From Mycobacterium sp. ELW1 (GTDB lineage: Bacteria; Actinomycetota; Actinomycetes; Mycobacteriales; Mycobacteriaceae): a stretch of DNA of 64,000 nucleotides. The stretch spans positions 6,138,001-6,202,000 of the forward strand of contig NZ_CP032155.1 in assembly GCF_008329905.1 (NCBI RefSeq), written 5' to 3'. Numbering within the stretch: the stretch's first letter is position 1; every line of letters begins with the position of its first letter. The position numbers were made by a program, and so were the translations under genes. This document shows positions 25,949 through 35,160 of the stretch, piece after piece. The notes beneath the pieces are model-generated. The model was given only the letters and a program-made list of their open reading frames with translations. It searched no databases and was not told the origin of the DNA.

Positions 25949-26383
25949 TCACCGCTTGCCGCGCGGAATTCCCGTCGCCCACAGCGCCCACGCGATGAGC
26001 ACCGGTTGGAACAGAAGCCTCACGAAGCGACTGGTGTCGCTGTTGAGCCCGAAGCCGTCCGCGTGGTTGACGTACTGCGCGATGTTGCCCGGGAAGATCA
26101 GGATGAAGAACGCCGCCAGCAGTCTGCCCACCAGCACACGGTCCCGGTTCAGTAGGGCCAGCCCCACTCCCAGCGTGATCTCGACACCTCCGGACGCCAT
26201 CACGACACCGTCGGCGTCCATCGGCACCCACCGCGGGACCTGAGCCTGGAATTCCTCACGGGCCCAGAACAAGTGGCTGAATCCGGCGAAGATCATCGCG
26301 CCCGCGAGGACGAGGCGGGCGATGGTCCGCGCACGGGTGGTCGGCGGGGGCGGAGGCAATTCGGACAGAGGCACTACGGACAC
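25949..26383 (-). CDS. DoxX family membrane protein
   Basis: The 144-residue protein has four membrane helices: LVLAGAMIFAGFSHLFW, GVEITLGVGLALL, LLAAFFILIFPGNIAQYVNH and VLIAWALWATG. It fits the DoxX family, which in mycobacteria is linked to redox membrane complexes. It lies 35 bases after the OhrR-like MarR gene on the same strand and is probably its co-transcribed target. Confidence 0.82.
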   Translation of the reverse strand: MSVVPLSELPPPPPTTRARTIARLVLAGAMIFAGFSHLFWAREEFQAQVPRWVPMDADGVVMASGGVEITLGVGLALLNRDRVLVGRLLAAFFILIFPGNIAQYVNHADGFGLNSDTSRFVRLLFQPVLIAWALWATGIPRGKR

Positions 26384-26418
26384 GGGTCAAGCCTTTCGTC
26401 GGATTCGGGTCGGAGAAA

Positions 26419-26856
26419 TCAGTTGGTGGTGCGGGCGTGCAGGTCCGCGGTGATCAGGTGCAGCGCCTCGCGCAACGCCGCGAGATCCGCGGCGGCCGAA
26501 TCGTTGGAGCCCAACAGCCGGTCGGGAATGCAGGCCGCCCGCTCTTCGAGGGCGCGCCCCTTGTCTGTCAAGGTGATCTCGACGCGCCGCTCGTCGGTCG
26601 TGCTGCGCTGCCGACGCACGAAGCCGGCCGATTCGAGACGTTTGAGCAGCGGCGACAGGGTGCCCGAATCGAGATGGAGCCGGTCGCCGAGATGGCTCAC
26701 CGTGCACGGCTCCTCTTCCCAGAGCACCAGCAGCACCAGATATTGCGGATAGGTCAGGTCGAGTTCATCCAGCATCGGGCGGTAGGCGGCAGTGACCGCG
26801 CGCGACGCCGAGTACAGCGCGAAGCACAGTTGTTCGTCGAGACGCGGAGCGGGCAT
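26419..26856 (-). CDS. MarR/OhrR family redox-sensing regulator
   Basis: The 145-residue protein has EQLCFALYSASRAV near residue 8, placing a Cys where OhrR carries its peroxide-sensing thiol, followed by the OhrR-like recognition block LDSGTLSPLLKRLESAGFVRRQRSTTDERRVEI. ATG 26856 was chosen as the normal family start. A TTGTGCACAA palindrome lies 28 bases upstream. It is followed by DoxX, and no ohr gene is adjacent. Confidence 0.88.
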   Translation of the reverse strand: MPAPRLDEQLCFALYSASRAVTAAYRPMLDELDLTYPQYLVLLVLWEEEPCTVSHLGDRLHLDSGTLSPLLKRLESAGFVRRQRSTTDERRVEITLTDKGRALEERAACIPDRLLGSNDSAAADLAALREALHLITADLHARTTN

Positions 26857-26883
26857 GCACTCACCATATCGCACACCATTTAA

Positions 26884-26893
26884 TTGTGCACAA
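26884..26893. promoter_or_regulatory. Candidate OhrR-type operator
   Basis: A perfect 10-bp palindrome TTGTGCACAA, embedded in AATTGTGCACAACT, lies just upstream of the OhrR-like gene. This resembles the AT-flanked dyads described for OhrR regulators, so autoregulation and control of doxX are likely. Confidence 0.5.
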
Positions 26894-26947
26894 CTCAATG
26901 CGTCGTTCCGCTGTGCCGTCTTGAATATGCCCATGAACTGGACTGAT

Positions 26948-26966
26948 GCCGTGCTGTAAGCACGGC
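26948..26966. other. Perfect hairpin in the topoisomerase leader
   Basis: GCCGTGCT-GTA-AGCACGGC forms an 8-bp perfect stem with a three-base loop, about 80 bases before the GTG of the topoisomerase B-like gene. It lacks a T-run. It could be a terminator of the unknown upstream strand, a protein site or an mRNA leader structure. Confidence 0.45.
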
Positions 26967-27044
26967 CACCCTTGCGGCTGCACGAGAAAGTCGTACCGGC
27001 CGCTTACGATTCCACCGGCGACGCATCCAAGGAAAGGGCCAGAC

Positions 27045-29078
27045 GTGAGCTACACCGCCGCTGACATCACCGAGCTCGACGATGTCCAGCACACACGCCT
27101 TCGGCCGGCGGTCAACCTCGGTCTGGACGTTCTGAACACCGCTCTGCGCGAGCTGATCGACAACGCGGTGGAAGAGGTGGCTGATCCCAGCCACGGCGGG
27201 TCCCGGGTCACCATCACGCTGCACGCCGACGGATCGGTCAGTGTTGCCGACGACGGGCGCGGGCTGCCCGTCGACACCGACCCGACGACCGGAAAGAACG
27301 GCATCGTCAAGACGCTGGGCACCGCGCGGGCCGGTGGAAAGTTCTCCGCGCACACCGACGCCACCAGCACCGGAGCCGGCCTGAACGGAATCGGCGCGGC
27401 CGCAGCCGTCTTCATCTCCGCGCGCACCGACGTCTCGGTACGCCGGGCCGGAAAGACCTACCTGCAGAGCTTCGGCAGGGGCTATCCCGGCGTTTTCGAG
27501 GGAACAGACTTCGACCCGGATGCGCCGTTCACCCGTTCCGACACACAGAAACTTCGCGGCACCAGCAACCGAAAGCCCGACGCCCAGGGCACCGAGGTGC
27601 GCATCCTGTTCGATTCGGCCGTCGTGCCCGATTCCCGCGTTGACATCGGCGAGGTGCTGCTGCGCGCGCACGCGGCGGCGCGGATGTCGCCCGGTGTGCA
27701 CTTGATCGTCGTCGACGAAGGGTGGCCCGGCGAGGAGATCCCGCCGGCCCTGCTGGCGCCGTTCGACGGTCCCTGGGGTACCGACACCTTGCTCGACCTC
27801 ATGTGTACCGCCGCTGGCACTCCGGCACCCGCCGTGCGGGCCGTCGTGGAGGGCCGGGGCGAATACACCACCAGCCGTGGCCCGACACCGTTCCGGTGGT
27901 CGCTGACGGCGGGCCCTGCCGAGCCCGCGACAGTGGCGGCGTTCTGCAACACCGTGCGCACCCCGGGTGGCGGGTCGCACCTGACGGCGGCGATGAAGGG
28001 AGTGTCCGAGGCGCTGGCCGACCGCGCATCCCGGATCCGCGATCTGGGCCTGGCCAAGGGCGAAGAAGGCCCGGAGCCACAGGATTTCGCGGCGGTCACC
28101 GCACTGGCCGTCGACACCCGCGCCCCCGACGTGTCATGGGACTCCCAGGCCAAGACGGCGGTGTCGTCTCGGTCGCTGAACCTGGCGATGGCCCCGGACG
28201 TGGCGCGCAGTGTCACGGTCTGGGCGGCCAACCCGGCCAACGGCGACGCGGTGTCGCTGTGGACGAAGCTGGCTCTCGAATTCGCCAGGGCGCGGCGCAG
28301 TGCCGAAGGCGCCAAAGCCCGATCCCGTGCGGCATCGAAAGCCAAGGGCCTGGGCACGAATCTGTCGCTGCCCCCGAAGCTGCTGCCCAGCAGGGAAACC
28401 GGGCGCGGCTCCGGCGCGGAGCTGTTCCTGTGCGAGGGCGACTCGGCGCTCGGCACCATCAAAGCCGCACGTGACGCGACATTCCAGGCCGCTTTCCCAC
28501 TGAAAGGCAAGCCGCCCAACGTCTACGGGTTCGCTCTGAGCAAGGCCCGGGCCAAGGACGAGTTCGACTCCATCGAACGCATCCTGGGATGCGGGGTTCG
28601 GGACAACTGCGACCCCGAGCAATGCCGCTATGACCGGATCCTGTTCGCCTCCGACGCCGACCCCGATGGCGGCAACATCAACTCGAGCCTGATCTCGATG
28701 TTCCTGGACTTCTATCGCCCGCTCGTCGAGGCCGGAATGGTCTACGTGACGCTGCCGCCACTGTTCGTGGTCAAAAACGGCGACGAGCGGATCTACTGCC
28801 AGGACGAATCCGAGCGCGATGCCGCTGTCGCGAAGTTGAAGGACACCTCCAGGAAGCGGGTGGAGGTGCAGCGCAACAAGGGTCTCGGCGAGATGGACGC
28901 CGACGACTTCTGGAACACCGTGCTGGATCCTGCGCGGCGCACAGTGATTCGGGTCCACCTCGATGACGACGAGAAGAAGCTGCACCATACGTTGTTCGGC
29001 GGACCGCCCGAGGGACGGCGCACGTGGATGGCCGATGTGGCCGCCCGTGTCGACACCTCCGCGCTGGACCTCGACTAG
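27045..29078 (+). CDS. Atypical type II topoisomerase, ATPase subunit (GyrB/ParE-like, TopoN-type)
   Basis: The 677-residue protein has the GHKL ATPase motifs ELIDNAVEEV near residue 35, VADDGRGLPVD near 68 and GAGLNGIGAAAA near 108. A TOPRIM domain carries LFLCEGDSA near 465 and FASDADPDGGNI near 535. It is clearly not the standard gyrase B, which has DADVDGSHI. It best fits the additional type II enzyme known in M. smegmatis (TopoN/TopoM). GTG start preceded by GGAAAGGG. The next gene encodes the cleavage subunit. Confidence 0.85.
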   Translation: MSYTAADITELDDVQHTRLRPAVNLGLDVLNTALRELIDNAVEEVADPSHGGSRVTITLHADGSVSVADDGRGLPVDTDPTTGKNGIVKTLGTARAGGKFSAHTDATSTGAGLNGIGAAAAVFISARTDVSVRRAGKTYLQSFGRGYPGVFEGTDFDPDAPFTRSDTQKLRGTSNRKPDAQGTEVRILFDSAVVPDSRVDIGEVLLRAHAAARMSPGVHLIVVDEGWPGEEIPPALLAPFDGPWGTDTLLDLMCTAAGTPAPAVRAVVEGRGEYTTSRGPTPFRWSLTAGPAEPATVAAFCNTVRTPGGGSHLTAAMKGVSEALADRASRIRDLGLAKGEEGPEPQDFAAVTALAVDTRAPDVSWDSQAKTAVSSRSLNLAMAPDVARSVTVWAANPANGDAVSLWTKLALEFARARRSAEGAKARSRAASKAKGLGTNLSLPPKLLPSRETGRGSGAELFLCEGDSALGTIKAARDATFQAAFPLKGKPPNVYGFALSKARAKDEFDSIERILGCGVRDNCDPEQCRYDRILFASDADPDGGNINSSLISMFLDFYRPLVEAGMVYVTLPPLFVVKNGDERIYCQDESERDAAVAKLKDTSRKRVEVQRNKGLGEMDADDFWNTVLDPARRTVIRVHLDDDEKKLHHTLFGGPPEGRRTWMADVAARVDTSALDLD

Positions 29079-29087
29079 GAGTATCAC

Positions 29088-31226
29088 GTGACCGCCACCC
29101 TGGACATTCCAGAGCAGAACGCCGACCTGGTGCTCGACCAGAGTGCCGACGAGTACTGGAACCACTACCAGTTGACGTTCGCTCTCTACAGCGTCAGCGA
29201 CCGCGCCATCCCGTCGGCGTTCGACGGGCTCAAGCCGGGCCAGCGACGTCTGCTCTACCAGATGCACGACTCGAGGCTGCTGCCCGGCAACAAGCCGCAG
29301 AAGTCCTCGAAGGTGTGCTCGGCGGTCACCGGAAACCTGCATCCCCACGGCGGTGCGTCGATGTACGGCGCCGCGGCGCTGATGGCGGCCGAGTTCCAGC
29401 GCGTGAAAGTCATTGACGGACAAGGCGCGTTCCCCCGCATTCAGGGCGACATCCCCGCCGCCGACCGCTACACCGAGATGCGGTTGTCGGCGCCCGGTGC
29501 GGCGCTGACCGCAGAACTCGACGACCACGCGGTGCCGATGGTGGCGACGTTCGACGGCGAATGGATCGAGCCGACGATGCTGCCCGCCCAGTGGCCGGTG
29601 CTGCTGTGCAACGGCGCGGTCGGCATCGCCGAAGGGTGGGCCACGAAGGTGCCCGCGCACAATCCCCGCGAGATCATGGCCGCCTGCCGTGCATTGTTGA
29701 AGACACCGAACATGACTGACGACAGGCTGGTCAAACTCATCCCCGGACCTGACTGGGGATGCGGCGCGACCGTCGTCGGCACCGCCGGACTGCGCGAGTA
29801 CATCACCACCGGCCGGGGCGCGTTCACGGTGCGCGGCACGATCAGCGTGGACGGCAAGAACTGCGTCATCACCGAACTTCCGCCCGGTGTCGCGAGTAAC
29901 ACTGTGCAGGAACGGATCCGGGCCCTGGTCGAGTCGGGCGAGATGTCCGGGGTGGCCGACATGTCGGACCTGACCGATCGCCGTAACGGGCTGCGCATCG
30001 TGGTCACCGCCAAGCGCGGCCACAGTGCCGAGGACATTCGCGAACAGCTGCTGGCCCTGACCCCACTGGAGTCGACATTCGCCGCCAGCCTGGTCGCCCT
30101 CGACGAGAACCGGGTGCCGCGCTGGTGGTCGGTGCGTGAACTGATATCCGCCTTCCTGCATCTACGTGACTCGGTGGTACTGCACCGCAGCGAGTACCGG
30201 CTGGAGAAGGTGACCGCGCGCCGGCACCTGGTCGCCGGCCTGATGACGATCCACCTGGACATCGACGCCGCCGTCGCGGTCATTCGCGGCTCCGACACCG
30301 TCGACGAGGCGCGCCAGGGACTTCAGGAGCGGTTCTCGATCGACGCTGTCCAAGCGGATTACGTTCTGGCCCTGCAACTTCGCCGCCTCACCAAGCTCGA
30401 CGTCATCGAGCTGCGTGCCGAAGCGGAGAAGCTCGATGCCGAGTTCGCGGCGCTGACCGAGCTGGTGTCGGATCCCGACGCCCGCCGCAAGGTCATCGAT
30501 TCCGAACTCGTCGAGACCGCGAAGCTGTTCAAGGGCCCGGAGTTCGACCGTCGTACCGTCCTCGATGCCGAGGCCACCCCGGTGACCTCGACCGCAGACG
30601 ACGACAGTCCTCGCGAGCGAAAGATGAATACCGCCTGGCGATTGGACGATCGTGGGGTCTTCTCCGACAGTCACGGGGAGCTGCTCACCTCCGGCCTCGG
30701 CTGGGCGGTGTGGACCGACGGGCGGGTGAAATTCACCACCGGCAACGGTCTGCCCTACAAGACCCGCGACATTCCGGTGGCACCGGACATCACCGGGCTG
30801 CTGTGCTCGGGCGTGCTCCCGTCGGGCTACCACCTGGCGCTGGTGACCCGGCGAGGAAAGGTGCTGCGGATCGACCCGGCCGCGGTGAATCCGCAGGGCG
30901 CCGCGGGCAACGGTGTGGCCGGGATCAAGCTGGCCGGCGACGGCGACCAGGTGATCGCCGCCTTGCCGGTGTCGTGCGGTAACGGCGAAGCCATTCTGTC
31001 GACATCGGAAAAGAGTTGGAAGGTAACTGAAGTCGCTGACATCCCGGTGAAGGGCCGAGGCGGAGCCGGCGTCGGTTTCCATCCATTCGTGAAGGGCGAG
31101 GACGCCCTGCTGTCGGCGTCGATCTCGGCGACCGGGTACGTGCGGGGCAAGCGAGCGGTGCGTGCGGAGAGTCGCGCGAAGGCGTCGATCAAGGGATCCG
31201 GGACCGACGTGACACCGGCGGACTAA
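29088..31226 (+). CDS. Atypical type II topoisomerase, DNA cleavage subunit (GyrA/ParC-like, TopoM-type)
   Basis: The 712-residue protein has the breakage-reunion domain with LKPGQRRLLYQMHD near residue 50, HPHGGASMYGAAALMA near 86 and catalytic Tyr128 in AADRYTEMRL. Canonical gyrases have an MRYTE-type sequence at this place. A C-terminal beta-pinwheel region (residues about 510-700) lacks an obvious GyrA box. It starts nine bases after the ATPase subunit, so the two form one operon. It probably relaxes or supercoils DNA beside the housekeeping gyrase. Confidence 0.85.
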   Translation: MTATLDIPEQNADLVLDQSADEYWNHYQLTFALYSVSDRAIPSAFDGLKPGQRRLLYQMHDSRLLPGNKPQKSSKVCSAVTGNLHPHGGASMYGAAALMAAEFQRVKVIDGQGAFPRIQGDIPAADRYTEMRLSAPGAALTAELDDHAVPMVATFDGEWIEPTMLPAQWPVLLCNGAVGIAEGWATKVPAHNPREIMAACRALLKTPNMTDDRLVKLIPGPDWGCGATVVGTAGLREYITTGRGAFTVRGTISVDGKNCVITELPPGVASNTVQERIRALVESGEMSGVADMSDLTDRRNGLRIVVTAKRGHSAEDIREQLLALTPLESTFAASLVALDENRVPRWWSVRELISAFLHLRDSVVLHRSEYRLEKVTARRHLVAGLMTIHLDIDAAVAVIRGSDTVDEARQGLQERFSIDAVQADYVLALQLRRLTKLDVIELRAEAEKLDAEFAALTELVSDPDARRKVIDSELVETAKLFKGPEFDRRTVLDAEATPVTSTADDDSPRERKMNTAWRLDDRGVFSDSHGELLTSGLGWAVWTDGRVKFTTGNGLPYKTRDIPVAPDITGLLCSGVLPSGYHLALVTRRGKVLRIDPAAVNPQGAAGNGVAGIKLAGDGDQVIAALPVSCGNGEAILSTSEKSWKVTEVADIPVKGRGGAGVGFHPFVKGEDALLSASISATGYVRGKRAVRAESRAKASIKGSGTDVTPAD

Positions 31227-31266
31227 CCTCGTGTAACGCCAGCGGTTCCGACAGAAATGGACGCAG

Positions 31267-31761
31267 ATGACCTCGGGGATCCCGACCACGACGCACTCAC
31301 GGCATATCCCCGCGCTTGTCGTATCACTCGTCGCGGTCGCCGCGGTGGCGGCCCTGGGCGGGCTTGCCTCTGCCAGTGCCGCGAGCCAGTACGGACGGCT
31401 TGTACAACCCGATTGGGCGCCGCCGCCCAATGTTTTCGGACCGGTGTGGACCGTCTTGTACGCGCTGATGGCGATCGCCGCCTGGCTCGTGTGGCGGGCC
31501 GACCCCCGATTCGGTAACCCGGCGATCATCCTGTACGCCGCGCAACTGGTCCTGAATCTGGTCTGGTCACCGTTGTTCTTCGGCCTCGGCTGGCGTGGTG
31601 TGGCACTGGTGGACATCGTGCTGCTCGACGTGGTCCTGGCCGCGACCCTTGCGCTGTTCTGGAAAGCCAACCGCACGGCGGCCGCGCTGCTTGTCCCGTA
31701 CTTCGCGTGGAGCCTCTTCGCAACGGTCCTGAACTCATCGGTGTGGTCGCTGAACAGCTGA
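31267..31761 (+). CDS. TspO/MBR family protein
   Basis: The 164-residue, five-helix membrane protein has family marks: LVQPDWAPPPNVFGPVWTVLYALMAIAAWLVW, then LNLVWSPLFFGLGWRG and the C-terminal LLVPYFAWSLFATVLNSSVWSLN. TspO proteins bind porphyrins and take part in stress or tetrapyrrole handling in bacterial membranes. It follows the topoisomerase operon with a 40-base gap, and a link to it is not evident. Confidence 0.92.
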   Translation: MTSGIPTTTHSRHIPALVVSLVAVAAVAALGGLASASAASQYGRLVQPDWAPPPNVFGPVWTVLYALMAIAAWLVWRADPRFGNPAIILYAAQLVLNLVWSPLFFGLGWRGVALVDIVLLDVVLAATLALFWKANRTAAALLVPYFAWSLFATVLNSSVWSLNS

Positions 31762-31829
31762 CCGATCTCGGGATCGAGGCTGGCGAGCTCACCGCCACGA
31801 TCGGGCGTCGGCTCCCTTACGGTGTCCCG

Positions 31830-32738
31830 ATGACTACTTCGGGTTTCACCCTGCCCGCCGAGGGTGTGCTGATAGCCGACGGCGGCCTCGCGACCGAACT
31901 CGACGCCCGCGGCCACGACCTGTCCGACGACCTGTGGTCGGCGCGGTTGCTCGCCGAAGCTCCCGAGGAGATCGTCGCGGTGCACGAGTCGTTCTTCCGC
32001 GCCGGCGCTCACTTCGCGACAACCGCCAGCTACCAGGCGTCATTCGAAGGTTTCGCCCACCGCGGGATCGACCGCGCCGCCGCCGAACGGCTACTACGCC
32101 TCAGCATCGAACTCGCCCGGACCGCGCGCGACTCGTCAGCTCCCGCCGGATGGGTGGCGGCCTCGGTCGGGCCCTACGGCGCGATGCTCGCCCACGGCGA
32201 GGAATACGTCGGCCGCTACGGACTCAGTGTGGCCGAGCTGGCCGCCTGGCACCGGCCACGACTGGAGGTGCTCATCAGCGCCGATCCGGACGTGCTGGCG
32301 TTGGAGACGGTTCCCGACAGCGACGAAGCCGAAGCACTCGTGGGGTTGGTCCACGAACTCAAAGTTCCGGCCTGGCTGAGCTACACCATCGCCGGTGACC
32401 GGACCCGGGCCGGACAGCCGCTCGAGGAGGCGTTCGCCGTCGCCACCGACGTGCCCGAAATCGTCGCCGTCGGCGTCAACTGCAGCGCACCCGCCGACAT
32501 CCTGCAAGCCGTGGCCACCGCGCGCCGGGTGACCGGCAAGCCGGTAATCGTCTATCCCAACAGCGGCGAGGTGTGGGACGGCGAGAAGCGCGTGTGGGTC
32601 GGATCGCCGGGTTTGGACACCGACCTGGCCACCGAGTGGGTGGAGGCCGGAGCCAGGATCACCGGCGGGTGCTGCCGAGTCCGCCCCGAAAACATCGCCG
32701 CGATGGCGGCCGCAATCGGTGACTTTCCCTCAACGTGA
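31830..32738 (+). CDS. mmuM: Homocysteine S-methyltransferase
   Basis: The 302-residue TIM-barrel protein starts with VLIADGGLATELDARGHDL. It carries the zinc-site cysteines in VGVNCSAP near residue 214 and in ITGGCCRVRPENIAAM near 280. The family transfers a methyl group from S-methylmethionine or SAM to homocysteine to form methionine. Length and motifs fit MmuM. ATG 31830 is used. A longer in-frame upstream extension would overlap tspO. Confidence 0.9.
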   Translation: MTTSGFTLPAEGVLIADGGLATELDARGHDLSDDLWSARLLAEAPEEIVAVHESFFRAGAHFATTASYQASFEGFAHRGIDRAAAERLLRLSIELARTARDSSAPAGWVAASVGPYGAMLAHGEEYVGRYGLSVAELAAWHRPRLEVLISADPDVLALETVPDSDEAEALVGLVHELKVPAWLSYTIAGDRTRAGQPLEEAFAVATDVPEIVAVGVNCSAPADILQAVATARRVTGKPVIVYPNSGEVWDGEKRVWVGSPGLDTDLATEWVEAGARITGGCCRVRPENIAAMAAAIGDFPST

Positions 32739-32771
32739 GCCGAGGCCGGCGCCATCGACAAACGCCGGGGA

Positions 32772-35156
32772 TTACGGGAGCCGCGTGATCAGCCCCTTGT
32801 CGCCGTCCACTCTGACTCGATCACCGGTCTTGAGCACTTGGGTACCCACCAACGTGTTGACCACGCACGGTAGCCCGTACTCCCGCGCTACGACGGCGCC
32901 GTGCGACACCGAGCTCCCGATGTCGGTGACCAAGGCCGCGATCACGGTGAAGTACGGTGTCCAGCCGACGTCGGTCACCGGTGCGACGAGGATCTCGCCG
33001 CGCTGCACATCGCGCGCATCGTGTATCGACTTGGCCACGCGCACAGTGCCTTCGGCGATTCCCCGGCTGGCCGGCCGCCCCGTGAGTTGATCGTCGGTGA
33101 GAGCACCCTGAACCCGCGCGAGGATAGGGGTGGGCCGACCCACCGACACGTCGTCGAATTCCAGTGCCTGTTGAAACGGCAACGCATCGCGGCGCTGCTG
33201 CGCGCGGTGCACGAGGTCGGCGATGTCGTCGTCGCCGACGACCAATGGCAACTCGGCCCGATCGAAGAAGAAGACAAGGTCCGCGTCGGGAAGGCGTCCG
33301 GAGTCGGCCAGCACCTGGCCCAGGTGGTGGTATCCGAGCTTGAGGCGGTGGGCCATCAGCGCCATCTTGGACTTGGTCTCCTCGCGCCCGCGGGCACCGC
33401 CCTGAGCCAAGCGGGCCAGCAGCCGAACTGTCCGCGACCGGGGTGCATCGGCAGATGTGCGCCGTGACTGCTCGCCAACCGAACTCCGGGCAGACTGCAC
33501 CATGACCTGCATCATCGACCCGAGTCCGTCGGCGTCCTCGGCCCACGCGGGGTCGCGCATGCACAATTCGCGGTATCCCCGGTGGCCATGCCGAATCAGG
33601 AACTGCCGCAACGCCGCACCCCCACGGCTGGACCCGCCACACAGGCCGATCACCGCCTCCGACGGCGTCGCGGCCAGGAACTGCTCGGCGGTAGCGTCGT
33701 CGGCCGCGATCTTTCCCACCACCGCGTGCAGCTCGTCGACCATCATGGCGCTCTCGACGTCGGCAGCACCGGCCATCAGGCGAGCAGCCTCGGCTTGACC
33801 CTCGTGCTCATCGAGACCGTTCTTGACGGCGTTGCGCACCAGGTAGCTCTCCAGAATGTTCGCGCCCACCGCAGCTCGCGATGACGACCGCACGTGAACC
33901 AGCGTGACGTAGCAGTACAGTTCGACGCCCGCTTCCAGTTGCTGCAGAACGTGTTTGGCGTCGCGACTGGTGGGAATCGGATACGCGGCGATCTGGTCGC
34001 CGAGCCGCCGGATAGCCGGACCGGCGGACAACGCATGCGAGCTGAGCCGGATCGTGTTGATCAGTTTGGGGATGAACGGCTTTGGCGGTTTGGGCTCGAG
34101 TTCGTCGACCACCCGCCCGCAGATCGACATGGAGAACTGCTCCAGCGAGTTCCCGAGGATGCCCGAACTCAGTGCCGTGCCTTCGGTCATGTTCAAGAAC
34201 ATGTGCCCGTAGAAGTAGCCGACTTGAAGCCAGGGCGTGGCGTAGCTGTCCTGTGCCCGCGCCACCACCTGCGTGGTCTGCATGGCGTAGTCGATCGCGT
34301 ATCCCGATACCGACGCGGTGAGCGGACAGAAGGCCCCTGGCATCATCTCGCCGATGTTGCATCGGGTGTAGACGTGGGACGGGCCGGCCAGCGGGGTGTC
34401 CATTTCGTTGAGGTCCCCGGGCAGGGTGGTGATCGGCCGAGCCTGCAACCATCTGAGCTGCCCGGTGGTGTCGATCGCCCATTCCAGGTCCATCGGCCGG
34501 CCCCAGTGCCGGGATGCCCGCAGCGCACCGGCGCGGATCTGCGCGACCTCGTCGTCGGACAGGACGGGGTTCTCCCCGACGTCGCGGACGGCCTGGGTGC
34601 CATCCGAGGTCAGCACGAGGTGGTCGGAGACGGCAGATCCATCGACGAGTGCTTCACCCAGTCCGGCGATAGCGTCAATGACCATCAGATCCCGGCGGCC
34701 GGTCGTCGGGTCCGCGGTGAATACCACTCCGGCAGAACGTGCATCGACCATCTGCTGGACCACAACGTGCATGGTCACCGCGCCGGTGGCGGCATCGTGG
34801 CCGCTATAGGAGGACGCTCGTTCGGAGCCGACCGAGGCGGCACATGTGCGGACGGCCGCGGCGAACGCATCCAGCGAATCGACCCCGAGGACGGTGTCGT
34901 ACTGTCCGGCGAACGACTGCTCGGCGCCGTCCTCTCCGGTGGCCGAGGACCTGACGGCGACCGGGCAGGCGCCCGTCGCCTGCATCTGGGCGAAGCGGTC
35001 CGTCACCGGGTCCGGGAGGGGCAGCAGGGAGGCATTGGCGATGACGAAACCCGTTGGGACGGAAAGCCCGATCCGGGTGAGCTCGGCCAGACCCAGGGCT
35101 TTGCCGCCGAACCGGTCGTCGATGATGTCCGCGAACTCGATCGTGGTGGTGTGCAT
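32772..35156 (-). CDS. PEP synthase-like phosphotransferase (rifampicin phosphotransferase-like)
   Basis: The 794-residue protein has three parts. An N-terminal ATP-grasp domain contains FGGKALGLAELTRIGLSVPTGF, VAVRSSATGEDGAEQSFAGQ and VVVQQMVDARSAGVVFTADP. A variable middle domain spans about residues 300-680. A C-terminal swivelling phospho-His domain has the catalytic His (about 752) in SSVSHGAVVAREYGLPCVV. This is the layout of rifampicin phosphotransferase and related dikinases that phosphorylate a small molecule using ATP. It lies four bases after the LLM gene. Rifampicin may not be the real substrate, since the operon suggests a catabolic or modification pathway. Confidence 0.82.
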   Translation of the reverse strand: MHTTTIEFADIIDDRFGGKALGLAELTRIGLSVPTGFVIANASLLPLPDPVTDRFAQMQATGACPVAVRSSATGEDGAEQSFAGQYDTVLGVDSLDAFAAAVRTCAASVGSERASSYSGHDAATGAVTMHVVVQQMVDARSAGVVFTADPTTGRRDLMVIDAIAGLGEALVDGSAVSDHLVLTSDGTQAVRDVGENPVLSDDEVAQIRAGALRASRHWGRPMDLEWAIDTTGQLRWLQARPITTLPGDLNEMDTPLAGPSHVYTRCNIGEMMPGAFCPLTASVSGYAIDYAMQTTQVVARAQDSYATPWLQVGYFYGHMFLNMTEGTALSSGILGNSLEQFSMSICGRVVDELEPKPPKPFIPKLINTIRLSSHALSAGPAIRRLGDQIAAYPIPTSRDAKHVLQQLEAGVELYCYVTLVHVRSSSRAAVGANILESYLVRNAVKNGLDEHEGQAEAARLMAGAADVESAMMVDELHAVVGKIAADDATAEQFLAATPSEAVIGLCGGSSRGGAALRQFLIRHGHRGYRELCMRDPAWAEDADGLGSMMQVMVQSARSSVGEQSRRTSADAPRSRTVRLLARLAQGGARGREETKSKMALMAHRLKLGYHHLGQVLADSGRLPDADLVFFFDRAELPLVVGDDDIADLVHRAQQRRDALPFQQALEFDDVSVGRPTPILARVQGALTDDQLTGRPASRGIAEGTVRVAKSIHDARDVQRGEILVAPVTDVGWTPYFTVIAALVTDIGSSVSHGAVVAREYGLPCVVNTLVGTQVLKTGDRVRVDGDKGLITRLP

Positions 35157-35160
35157 AGTG

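Noticed and set aside
28134..30161. A 675-codon open frame opposite the topoisomerase genes
   Set aside because: Antisense shadow of two clearly coding genes, with no recognisable motif.
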